From Sapria himalayana (lineage: Eukaryota > Streptophyta > Magnoliopsida > Malpighiales > Rafflesiaceae), in the NCBI GenBank assembly GCA_029783825.1, contig JAREIK010003353.1, positions 1 to 64,000 on the forward strand: a stretch of 64,000 bases of DNA, in the 5' to 3' direction. A program made the position numbers and the translations under genes. The first letter of the stretch is position 1; every line of letters starts with the position of its first letter. A model generated the notes under the pieces. That model searched no databases. It was not told where the DNA came from and was given only the letters and a program-made list of their open reading frames with translations. Shown in pieces: positions 46,001 through 57,230 of this stretch.

Positions 46001-47247
46001 ACCCTATTTCATCTAATTTGAGCATGCCTCTATATTTAGATGGCATATTTGTCACTTCAAAATCTTGGCTCCCCAGCCTCTCTCCTTCTTAGTTAACTTA
46101 TCGCTACTTGATTAACTTCTCTATAGATGTGTTATATGTTACAATTTTAATCTATAATGAGCTATTTGATTTCTTCTATATCATTTCCATTTTTCCATAA
46201 AAAACAATTTCCCCTTAACTATTCCCATTAGTATTAACGGAATCAACTTGTACTTGTATATTTTTAAACTCTCTATTTTACATATTAATAGTCCTGCCAA
46301 TGGTGCCTAAATTCTACCTGGAGAGCCGTTGTACCTTTGAATTTTTTAGTGATAGCAAATATAACCTTGCCTTCTATGACTTTTAGCATCTCACAACCCT
46401 CTTGCTGCCAACCCATTTTCCTTTATAACTACCATTTGTGTTAAGGGTTGGGTATCCCTTGATGGTTCTTCTAGTGTGTGCATGTAATACTTGATGGTTT
46501 AAATTGTTTGATCCTAAATACCATTTATCAATATTTCTTTATTTTCTGCATAGATTATTCTTTAATGGGTTGACCTCTTAACTAAATTATTTCTATTTTG
46601 TTATCTCTCCATATATCATCCATGTTCATTTTTGTTCCTCTCATATACTTTTGTTCTTGGCTTTCCATAAGAACCAAATTACTAGAGGTGGTATAGTGTT
46701 TTAATCCGTTTAAGAGTAAAATTATTATTAGGGGCCTTCATCCATTTTTGAAATTTTTTTAAGAGGTTGGTTTTTAATTTTTAATTTCATTTCTTTTTTA
46801 TAATTTTTTCCATAACTTTGATGATATTTTCCTTTGCAAATAGATGATCCAAAGATTCTACTCATTTCCTTGAAGTATTCACATCTAGCGGCTAGTTTTA
46901 TGCCTTTCTTTTGTATGAGCGTATCTAAAAGAACTATTATTAGATAAAGTTTTCCATAAAATAAACATATTTTATGTGAGGTATACTATTCCAGCACTAT
47001 TTAAATAATTCTTGTGGGGATTTATTATCTTTAAGAAATTTTTTGGATGATTTTAACATAATAGAACTTCTTCATTTAATTCCATTTCCAATGATACTTT
47101 CTTAGAATAGAATGTTCATCCACGACTTCTTTTTGTATTGCCGTTTGTTTCCATATTTTATAATCATTATTTATCTTTTTAATCCTATTGGTGTTATTTT
47201 TAATGAAGAATTTCACTCTCATATATTATGCCCAAAGGCACTCATAT
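46000..47247 (-). pseudogene. LINE-6 ORF2 C-terminus (zf-RVT and RNase H), degenerate
   Basis: The minus strand reads, in several frames, KLAARCEYFKE-like zf-RVT sense (about 46860-46900), VIWFLWKAKNKSI-like sense (about 46650-46690), an NIQVQVDSVNTNGNS block (about 46215-46265) and the final MPSKYRG and LDEIGYP blocks (about 46000-46050). The order matches LINE-4. Stops are frequent. Confidence 0.78.
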
Positions 47248-47636
47248 TCTTCTTATTCTTATTATTTACTTGCAGCATTCATATATAGAGGCTAATTTTA
47301 TGCCTTTTCTTTTGTATGAGTGTATCTAAAGGAATAATATTAGATAAAGTTTTCCATTAAAATGAACATATTTAATGTGAGGTATTACTATTACAGCACC
47401 ATTTAAATAATTATTGTGGGAAGTTAATATTTCTAACTAATTTTTGGCTGATTTTAAAGAGAATAATCCTTCTTCATTTATTTCCATTTCCAGCCATACT
47501 TTGTTAGAATAGAATGTTCATCCACCACTTCTATTTGTATTACCATTTGTTTCAAGATTTGATAATTATTATTTATCTTTTTAATCATATTGGCATCATT
47601 TATAAATAGGTATATTATGCCCAAAGGCTCTCGTAT
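46871..47636. repeat. About 400-bp tandem duplication of a LINE-6 segment plus array
   Basis: 46871-47247 (zf-RVT region to the truncated 5' edge) is repeated at 47271-47636 with moderate divergence. Both copies end at the same ATTATGCCCAAAGGC point next to nonamer array, and 23 bases of array separate them. A shared, non-terminal end point means duplication of an already truncated copy and not two insertions. Confidence 0.87.
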
Positions 47637-49405
47637 ATTATTATTATTTTTTTTATCCTTCTTTTTTTCTTATTTTTCTTATTCTTCTAATTCATCATAT
47701 TCTTGTTATTCTTGTTATTCTTCTTATTCTTCTTATTCTTGTTATTCTTCTTATTTTTCACATTCTTCGTAATACCTCTTATTCCTCTTATTTTGCTTAA
47801 TCATCTTATTTTTCTTATTCTTCTAATTCTTCTAATTCTTTTTATTCAAATTATTCTTCTAATTCTTCTTTTTCTTCTTTTTCTTTTTTATAATTCTTAT
47901 TCTTTTTATTCTTCTTATTCTTCTTATCCTTTATTTTATTATTATTCTTCTTATTCTTCATATTATTAATATTCTTTTGTTTCTTCTAATTTTTCTTATT
48001 CTTCTTATCCTTCTTATTCTTCTTGTTCTTCTCATTCTTCTTATTCTTCTTATTTTCTTATTTCTCTTATTCTTCTTATTTTTTTATTCTTCTTATTATT
48101 CTTATTGTTCATAATCTTTTTTATTCATTTTATTCTTCTTATTATTCTTATTCTTATTATTCTTATTATTCTTCTTTTTCTTTATATTCTTTTTATTCTT
48201 TTTATTCTTCTTATTCTTCTTATCTTCTTCTTCTTATTCTTCTTATTATTTTAATTTTTATTAGTCTTTTTTCTACTTATTCTTCTTATTCTTCTTTTTC
48301 TTATTATTTTTCTTATTCTTGTTATTTTGTTATTCTTCTTATTTTTTTATTCTTCTTAATCTTTTTATTAATCTTGTACTTCTTTTCTTCTTGTTATTCT
48401 TCTTATTCTTATTCTTTATATTATTATCATTCATCTAATTATTCTAATTATTTTTATTATTTATATTCTTCTCATTCTTATTATTATTCTGATTCTTCTT
48501 ATTCTTCTTATGCTTCTTATTCTTCTTATCCTTCTTATTCTTGTTATCCTTCATATTTTCTTATTCTTTTTATTATTATTATATTTTCTATTCTTCTTAT
48601 TCTTCTTATTCTTTTATTCTTTTTATTCTTTTTCTTCTTATTCTTCTTTCTTCTTATTCTTTTTTTTTTTTTCTTTCTTCTTATTCTTCTTTCTTTCCTC
48701 TATTCCTATTATTCTTCTTATTTTTTTTATTCTTCTCAATCTTTAGTTTTTTCTTATTCTTCTTATTATTCTTATTATCTTATTCTTCTTATTATTCTTA
48801 TTCGTCTCATTATTCTTTTTCTTCTTATTCATCTTATTCTTCTTATTCTTATTATTCTTATTATATTATTATTTTTATTATTTCTTATTTTTTTATTCTA
48901 TTTAATATTTTTATTCTTCTTATTCTTCTTATTAGTTTATTCTTTGATTCTTAGTATTCTTCTTATTAATCATATTCTTCTTATTCTTCTTATTAATTAT
49001 ATTCTTCTTATTATTTTAATTCTTCTGGTTCTTCTTATTCTTCTTATTCTTCTTATTATTCTTTTTCTTATTATTCTTTTTTTTTCTAATTGTTCTTATT
49101 CTTCTTATTATAATTTTTATTATTCTTATTATTTTTCTTATTTTTTGTTATTCTTCATATTATTCTTATTATTCTTTTTCTTTTTAATCTTCTTAGTCTT
49201 CTTATTCAACTTATTCTTTTTATTCTTTTTATTCTTTTTAATTTTCTCGTTCTTCTTTTTCTTCTTATTTTCTTATTCTCTTTCTTCTTACTATTCTTCT
49301 TATTCTTTTATTTCTTCTAATTATTATTCTTATTTTCTTCTTATTATTTTTATTCATCTTATTCTTATTACTCTACATATTCTTCTTATTATTTTTATTC
49401 TTATT
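47637..49405. repeat. Array VI: TTCTTCTTA-type nonamer array
   Basis: About 1.77 kb, T/C-rich on plus, starting at the duplicated LINE-6 end and stopping at a non-repetitive island. The frame 48023-49423 gives a 466-codon artificial ORF, the longest in the window and without any real protein character. Confidence 0.96.
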
Positions 49406-49974
49406 ATATATAATACATTTTGATTATCTTTTTTGTATAACCAAATATTTTTTTTAATATTTTCATGTAAGTGCAGAAAAAAAATATTAAGAGGCTAGGA
49501 ATTCAGCAATAGCACAATACGAGTTTGCTGCTGACTAGACTGAATAAAATTTTGGAGTAGATCTTGGCCCATCCAAGTGATCCGACCCAGTCCAGCTAAT
49601 TAAACAAAGAAACTATTATTAATATAATTGTTTTATTTCTATTTTTCAACAACTATAATTTTATGTGTGGACAAATTATCTCCATTTTATCCTCTCAGTG
49701 TGATTTTTCGTCACAACACTTTCTACCCACAAATTATAAGAACATTCTAATTTAGTTATAATCTATAAATTCATAAGCATTTTTGTGTATGGATGTAGCT
49801 AGTCATGTTCAACGACCAGTGAAGCACATTTTTTTATGTGGTATGTTGTGGTTTGATTCTCCCATGGTTTTGTTGGATTATGGTTGTAGATATATATATC
49901 ATTTGCGACCTTTTTTGTTGTTATCTTTTTCTGAATCTTTAAAATTACAATCATCATAAGTGGAATTGCCTAAC
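49406..49974. other. Unassigned 570-bp island between arrays VI and VII
   Basis: Unique sequence of normal composition. It contains TTGGCCCATCCAAGTGATCC-like text near 49570. The stretch 49790-49900 has plus-strand sense HVQRPVKHIFLCGMLWFDSP followed by MVLLDYGC, which faintly recalls the protease entry of a Ty3/gypsy pol (VLFDSGC-type). I found no LTR, TSD or PBS. It is probably the remains of an old insertion; the gypsy link is weak. Confidence 0.45.
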
Positions 49975-52522
49975 AATTCTTCTTAATCTTTTTATTTTTC
50001 TTATTCTTCTTATTCAAATTATTCATATTATTCTTTTTATTCTTTTTATTTTTCTTATTCTTCATATTTTATTATTCTTCCTTTTCTTCTTATTCATCTT
50101 ATTCTTTTGATTTTTCTTATTTTTCATATTCTTCTTTTATTCTTATTCTTCTTATTATACTTATACTTTTTATTATTTTATTCTTATAATCTTCTTATTC
50201 TTATTATTCTTCTTATTATTCATACTCTGCTTATTCCTCTTATTCATCTTATTTTTTTATTCTTCTTATTCTTTATTATTCTTCTCATTTTTATTATTGT
50301 TATTATTCTTCTTATTTTCTTAATCTTTTATTCTTCTTATTATCTTATTCTTATTATTATTCTGATTATTCTTATTCTTCTTTTTCTTCTTATTCTTCTT
50401 ATTCTTTTATTCTTCTTTTTCTTCCTTTTCTTTTTTTTCTTCTATTTTTTTATTCTTCTTATTCTTCATTATTCTTCTTATTTTTCTTATTATTATTATT
50501 CTTCTTATTTTTCTTATTCTTCTTAATTTTCTAATTCTTCTTATTATTTTTTTTATTCATATTCTTCTTATTTTTCTAATTTTTCTTATTCTTCTTTTTC
50601 TTCTTATTCTTATCCTTCTTATTCTTCTTAATGTTCTTATTCTTTTATAATATTTTTTTTCTTATTATTCTTCTTATACTTCATATTTTTCTTATTCTTC
50701 TTATCCTTCTTATTCTTCTTAATGTTCTTATTCTTTTATAATATTCTTTTTCTAATTATTCTAATTATACTTCATATTTTTTTATTCTTCTCATTATTCT
50801 TTTTCTTTTTATTCTTCTCATTTTTATTTTTTTTATTCTTATTCTTATTATTCTTCTTATTCCACTTGTTCTTTATTATTCTTCTTATGGTTTATACTTC
50901 TTATTATTTTTATTCTCTTATTCATATTCATCTTATTCTTCTTAATCATCTTAGTCTTTTTATTCTACTTATTCTTCTTATTCTTCTTATTCTTTTTATT
51001 CTTCTTATTCTTCTTATTCTTCTTATTCTTTTTATTCTTCTTATTCATCTTATTCATCTTATTCTTCTTATTCTTCTTATTCTTCTTATTCTTCTTATTC
51101 TTCTTATTCTTCTTATTCTTATTATTCTTCTTATTCTTCTTATTTTTCTTATTCTTTTTATTATTCTAATTATTCTTATTCTTTTTATTATTCTAATTCT
51201 TCTTATTCTTTTTAATCTTCATATTCTTATTATTTTGTTTATTTTTTTATTCTTCTAATCCTTGTTATTATTATTCTTCCTCTTATTCTTCTTATTCTTT
51301 TTATTCTTTTTATTTTTCTTATTCTTATTATTTTTCTTATTTCTTTTTCTTATTATTCGTCTTATTCTTATAATTCTTTTTAATCTTATTATTATTCTTG
51401 TTCTTCTTATTCTTCTTATTCTTCATATTATTATGATTCTACTTATTATTGTTCTCACTCTTATTCTTATTCTTCCTCTTATTTATTAATATTTTTATTC
51501 ATTTTATTTTTATTATTTTTCTTATTCTTCTTATGCTTCTTATTCTTCTTATGCTTCTTATTCATCCTATTCTTTTTATTCTTTTTATTCTTTTTATTCT
51601 TCTTATTATAATTTGTCATGTTATTCTTTTTATTCTTCTTATTATTCTTATTTTCTTATTATTATTCTTTATCTTATTTTTTTTATTAGTATTCTTATTA
51701 TTTTTAGTATTTTTTTATTCTTCTTTTCCTTTTTTTTATTCATGTTATTTTTATTTTTTATTTTTTCTTCTTCTTATTCTTTATTATTTTATCATTCTTC
51801 TTATTCTTATTATTATTCTTCTTTATCTTATTTTTTTCTTAGTATTCTTATTATTTTTAGTATTCTTATTATTCTTCGTTTCCTTTTTTTTATACATGTT
51901 ATTTTTATTCTTTTATTTTTTTTATTCTTCTTATTTTTCGTATTCTTCTTATTCTATTTATTCTTCTTATTCTTCTTATTCTATTTTCTTCTATTTTTTT
52001 TTATTCTTCTATTCTTCTAATCTTCTTATTCTTCTTATTCTCTTATTCTTCTTATTTATTATTTTTATTTATTCTTTATTCTTCTTATTCTTTTATTCTT
52101 TTATTTTCTTATTCTTTTATTCTTTCTTATTCTTCTTATTCTTCTTATTCTTTATTCTTCTTATTCTTCTTATTCTTCTATTATTCTTATTCTTCTTATT
52201 ATTCTTATTATTATTTTATTCTCTATTCTTCATATTCTTCTTATTCTTCGTATTCTTCTTATTCTTCTTATTCTTATTATTCTTCTTATTCTTTTTATTT
52301 TTGTTGTTCTTCTTATTCTTCTTATTGTTCATATTATTATTATTATTCTTCTTATTCTTTTTATTCTTCTTAATCTTTTTATTCTTCTTATTCTTCTTAT
52401 TCTTCAAATTCTTTTTATTCTTCTTTTTATTCTTCTTTTTATTCTTCTCTTTATTCTTATGCTTTGCATTCTTTTTATTTATATTCTTCTTATTCATATT
52501 ATCTTTTTGCTTCTTATTCTTC
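49975..52522. repeat. Array VII: TTCTTCTTA-type nonamer array with higher-order repeats
   Basis: About 2.55 kb. 50940-51130 is nearly regular nonamer. A 91-bp unit is tandemly duplicated at about 50612-50793. A longer variant block, with TTATCTTATTTTTT, TTAGTATTC, TTTTCCTTTTTT and CATGTTATTTTT in order, occurs at about 51665-51765 and 51825-51925 and again in array VIII. It ends at the poly(T) of LINE-7. Confidence 0.96.
50612..50793. repeat. 91-bp tandem duplication inside array VII
   Basis: ATCCTTCTTATTCTTCTTAA followed by TGTTCTTATTCTTTTATAAT and the TATACTTCATATTTTT segment occurs at 50612 and 50703. The rare TGTTC and TATAATATT words make the register certain. Confidence 0.88.
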
Positions 52523-53010
52523 TTTTTTTATAAAGTTTGTTTTTAATATTATAACCCTTTCTTTTGGTGGAGTAATACCATTTTTACAAGCTAATTCCAC
52601 CCTTTCCCCTTTTACATCCACTTTGCACAAATAAAAAACAAATAAAAGAGCATAGGCTATCTTAAGGTTGCAATAATGTGTTCTCTGGATTTCTTTATAA
52701 AAGCTGGATTTTGAAAATATGCTTTCATGCTGGCCCAATGGATTTTAGCCATTCTTTAGCAGCTGAAACTTGTTTCTTTCTTAGCTTTATTTCCACCCTC
52801 ATCTTCTTTTTCCATTCCTGAGATACCCCTCTATCCCTTTATCCATGTTCCTTCCGCAGAGTTAATTGTGAGACTAGTCCTATTCCAGAAAAGCATGAAT
52901 ATAACCACCAGACAGACGCAGACCGACACTCACAGACACTTGTATAAACAGACTCTGAAACTTACACTGACATTTATGCAAACACCTAGTAGACTGCCTA
53001 CAAACCAACC
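52523..53010 (-). mobile_element. LINE-7: 488-bp LINE 3' end in the nonamer arrays
   Basis: It begins with seven T then ATAAAGTTTG, and the family box GGTATTACTCCACCAAAAG (minus strand). It has no coding part and stops at 53010 in CAAACCAACC before array VIII. It is a strongly 5'-truncated insertion with the same orientation as all other array LINEs. TSDs cannot be defined in the repeat. Confidence 0.87.
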
Positions 53011-54724
53011 ATTATTCTTCTTATTTTTTCTTATTTTTCTTATTCTTCTTATTATTCTTATTCTTCTATTATTCTTATGCTTCTTATTCATCTTTTTTTT
53101 TTTTTCTTTATCTTCTTAATATTTTATTTTTCCTATTATACTTTTTCATGTTATTCTTCTTATTCTTATTATTATTAATATTTTCTTATTCTTCTTATTC
53201 TTCTAATTCTTCTTTATTCTTCTCATTCTTCTTTTTTTTCTTTTATTCTTCTCATTCTTCTTAATCTTCTTATTATTCTACTTTATCTTATTTTTTTTCT
53301 TAGAATTCTTCTTATTCTTAGTATTCTTAATATTCTTCTTTCCTTTTTTTCTACATGTTATTTTTATTCTTTTTTTATTCTTCTTATTTTTCTTATTCTT
53401 ATTATTCTATTTATTTCTTATTCTTTTTATTCTTTTTAATCTTCTTATTCTTCTTGTTCTTCTTATTCTTCATATTTCTTATTCTTCATATTATTATGAT
53501 TCTTCATATTCTTGTTATTCTTTTTCTTCCTCTTATTCTTCTTAATCTTTTTTTCATTTTATTCTTCGTATTCTTCTTATTATTCTTATGCTTCTTATTT
53601 ATATTCTTTATATTCTTCTTATTCTTATTATTATTTTATTCTTCTTATTATACTTTTTCATGTTATTCTTCTTATTATTTTATTCTTTTTATTATACTTT
53701 TTCATGTTATTCTTCTTATTCTTCTTATTATTATTTTCTTATTCTTCTAATTCTTCTTTATTCTTCTCTTCTTCTTTTTTATTCTTCTTATTCTTCATTA
53801 TCCTTCTCATTCTTCTTAATCTTCTTATTATTCTTATTTATCTTATTTTTTTTCTTAGTATTCTTCTTATTCTTAGTATTCTTATTATTCTTCTTTTCCT
53901 TTTTTCTACATGTTTTTTTATTCTTTTATTTTTTTTATTTTCTTATTTTTCTTATTTTGTTTCTTCTTCTTATTTTTCTTAGTCTTCTTATTCTTCTTAT
54001 TCTATTTTTTCTTCTTATTTTTCTTATTCTTTTATTCTTCTTATTTTTCTTATTCTTCTTATTCTTCATTTTTTCTTATTCTTCTTATTTTTCTTATTCT
54101 TATTTTCTTATTTTTTCTTATTCTTATTTTTCTTCATTTTCTTCTTATTCTTCTTATTCTTTTATTTTCTTATTCTTCATTCTTCTTATTCTTCTTATTC
54201 TTTGTATTCTTCTTATTCTTCATATTCTTCTTATTCTTCGTATTTTCATATTCTTTTTATACTTCTTATTCTTTTTATTCTTCTCTTTCTTCTTATTCTT
54301 CTTATTCTTCATATTATTATGATTCTTCTTAATCTTTTTATTCTTCTTATTCTTCAAATTCTTTTTATTCTTCTTTTTATTCGCATGCTTCGTATTCTTC
54401 TTTTTCTTTATATTCTTCTAATTCTTATTATCTTTTTTTCTTCTTATTCTTATTATTCTTGTTATTCTTCTTATTCTTGTTATTCTTCTTATTTTTCTTA
54501 TTCTTCTTATTCTTCGTATTCTTCAAATTCTTCTTATTATTTTTATTTTTTATTCTTCTTTATTCTTCTCATTTTTCTTTTTTTCTTATTTTTATTTTTA
54601 TTGTTGTTCTTATTCTTCTTATTTTTTTATTATTCTGTATTCATCTCATTCTTCTTAATCTTCTTAATCTTTTTATTCTTCTTATTCTCTTATTAGTTTA
54701 TTCTTTGTTTTCTTAGTATTCTTC
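53011..54724. repeat. Array VIII: TTCTTCTTA-type nonamer array with higher-order repeats
   Basis: About 1.7 kb. The variant block of array VII recurs at about 53284-53370 and 53838-53925. A second block (TATACTTTTTCATGTTATTC) occurs at about 53138, 53650 and 53693. TTCATATTATTATGATTC occurs at about 53484 and 54307 and also at 51423 in array VII. It ends at the poly(T) of LINE-8. Confidence 0.96.
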
Positions 54725-56150
54725 TTTTTTTAAGTTTGTTTTATTAATTATAATAGACATCTTTTTTGCGGAGGAATACCATTGTTATAAACTAATATTA
54801 CCCTTTTCCGTTTTACACCCTTAGTAAAATTAAAGAAATAAAACAAACATTAATAAAATCCTTTTTATACTGAGATACCTAAGTTCTTAATTCATAATAA
54901 TCTCTTATTTTTAGTTTCTATTGATTTAACAATAATATCTGCTTACACTTTCTGCCTGCCTTTCCTTTAAAGTTTATGCTTGAAGTTTCCTTGAGCTTTA
55001 TGTATGAGCCTCTTGCCTTCTTGTTCTTCCTTTATTATCCATTTTGCCTTCTAATCCTGATATGTATGTTTAATTTCTTCTGTGCTCTTGTGCCGCTTAT
55101 GCCTATACTTCCAAATTCACCTTATCTGCCTCTCGGTTCATCCCTCCTGTGGTTTAGTCTACCTTAAAATTCTACTTGTTATTGCTATTTTTAATTATCA
55201 TGCTTCCTCTATTTTCTGCCATCTGCTTCTTTTACCCCTAGGCTTCTTCTTATTCCTGTTACAACAAAGAATAACAAACAAACATAACAAGCTACCCAGT
55301 CTTGCTTCTGGTCTATCTATCTTTATCAATCATTGTAGAATGGCTGATATTGGACTAGCTTTCCTACACTTTTATGAAATAGAACAAAAACAATTACACT
55401 TATCACCTTCTCTCCCTTGTTGAATTTTGTGATAGCATCATCACACCGAATATAAATTTTTTATTCCTAATTTATAGGACCAGGATGCTATACTCATACC
55501 ACCTGCCATTATCTTGCACATTTCACAATCATCGCCAAAGCATTGACTACATTTACATTCTCTCCCCTCTAGTTTAAGACTACCTCTAGAAGTAGTATTT
55601 AGTAGTTTTAGCATCTTTGTTACACAAAATAACAAAACAACAAATTCTCCTTCACAGCTTTTGTCTCTGTGACATTTACAAGAACTCATTGCATTAACTT
55701 TGGCACCTGCTCGTTCAAGAAAAATAAACCGTTTGTTGTTCCCTTCTGACAACAACATGCATCATCCTCACTACCATTCATCTATAAATTAACATAAAGA
55801 AAAACTATCAATAAATTCTCAGTAAGGTCCCAAATAGAATTGTTTTAAGCATTCCACAGGACCGGAATACTAAACACATTACACCTGTAGAAAATTTTAG
55901 GAATCCTACCATATGCAATATAGAATCTTACCATGTCATCTTTTATTATTTAAATTTAACCGACCATGTCTACAAAGTTTAATGTTAATTAATATACTAG
56001 CACTTTTTTACTTATATACTTCCTGAAGGATTCTTAAAATTAAGTGTTAACTTTCCTGAAATAGGATATCTTATTTCATCTTGTTTGAGTAAACATTTAT
56101 ATTTAGTGGGCATGTTTTGAGCATCAAATACCTGATTTCCTGATTTTTCA
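54725..56150 (-). other. LINE-8 3' UTR, enlarged
   Basis: About 1.4 kb, longer than in LINE-4. AGGACC(A/G)G(G/A)AT followed by AC(C/A)CCT-like text at 55477-55505 and 55858-55887 suggests an internal duplication of about 380 bp. A 105-codon, cysteine-rich minus ORF (55441-55758) lies inside it. It has no counterpart in the other LINE copies and I cannot support it as a gene. Confidence 0.65.
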
Positions 56151-57230
56151 TCTCTTTATCTAGTTTATCGGCTACTTGATTCACTTCTCTAAATATGTGC
56201 ATAATACTTCAGTTTAGCTATTGAACTAGTTGTATGATTTCTTCTATGTCATTTATTTATTTCCCAAGCAATCTCTGACCTTTAATAATACCTACTAACA
56301 TACTTGAATCAGTTTGTATTTGAATGTTCTTTATTTTATGTCTTTGCATATCTTTAATCCAGACAAAAAGTACCAGGATTACAAACTGCATAGGATTATT
56401 AGCTTTCAACTTTCTAGTGAATGCCCAAATCATCTTGCCATCTGAGTCCCTAAGAATTTTCATGCTCCTACTGCACCTATTTCTCTTTTAAAACTACTAT
56501 CTGTGTAAGTGCCAAATACCCCCTGGGGGTTTATTCCAATGTATACTCATAAAGCTTAATGATTTGGGGGTTTGAAGCCTTAGATGCCACCTATCTATAA
56601 ATTCTTTAATTTCTAGGTAAGTTATATTCTTTAATGGGAAAGCTTCTGAAGTTATTTTTAGCTCTTTTTTAATTTCACATACTATATCTTCTGCCCTCAT
56701 TTTTGAACCCTCATATCTACTTTTATTTCTGGCTTTCCAAATATTCCATATCACCAAAGGTGAAATGGTATTCTTGAGCCATATATGATTCAAATTAAGA
56801 TTGGGCCCCTCATCCATTTCCTAAGCCTTTTTTTTTTTGAAAGATTGATTTTTATACTTTAAACTCATTTATTTTTCAAACATTTCTCATATCTTTGAGG
56901 CTATTTTACCTTGTGAGAATAGGTGATCTGGGGGTTTTATTTTCATTTTACGGCAATCACATCTAGAGACTAGATTTATACCTTTTTTTTTGAATGCAGG
57001 TATCTAATGGGATAGTATTAGATATATATATATATATCCATAAAAATAAATGTACTTTAAGTGATTTATTATTGTTCCAGCACCAATCATATAAATATTG
57101 TGCAAGGCTTGTGTTCCTGATTATATTCTTGGTTGATTTTATGAAAAAATGAACTTTCTTCATTTAGCTTCCATTTCCAGCCATATTTAGTAAGCATAGA
57201 TTGGTTATCCACCATTTCTTTTTGCTTTAA
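56150..57230 (-). pseudogene. LINE-8 ORF2 zf-RVT and RNase H, degenerate
   Basis: 56497-56817 has VIWNIWKARNKSRYEGSKMR and the linker to RNase H (MSIHWNKPPGG). 56257-56463 carries MKILRDSDGKMIWAFTRKLK and KIKNIQIQTDSSMLVGIIKG, including one catalytic-type Asp. The region 56880-57163 holds the zf-RVT block in a poor state. Several stops. A (TA)n of about 14 bases at 57020 lies inside the coding region. Confidence 0.8.

Larger units (their letters stand above)
44743..47247 (-). mobile_element. LINE-6: 5'-truncated L1-type element in the nonamer arrays
   Basis: The 3' end is at 44743 with a 12-base poly(A) on minus and a weaker family tail (TTTGCCAAAAGAGAGGGC). A long 3' UTR (44743 to about 46000), RNase H (about 46000-46660) and zf-RVT region (about 46670-47247) follow. 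It ends at ATTATGCCCAAAGGC near 47247, where nonamer array resumes for 23 bases. RT, endonuclease and ORF1 are missing. Confidence 0.88.

Noticed and set aside
47271..47636. An independent second LINE insertion beside LINE-6
   Set aside because: It has no 3' tail and shares the same internal end point with LINE-6, so a tandem duplication explains it better.
48023..49423. 466-codon ORF, the longest in the window
   Set aside because: Same artefact of array VI; only Phe, Leu, Ile, Ser, Tyr and few others, with no domain.
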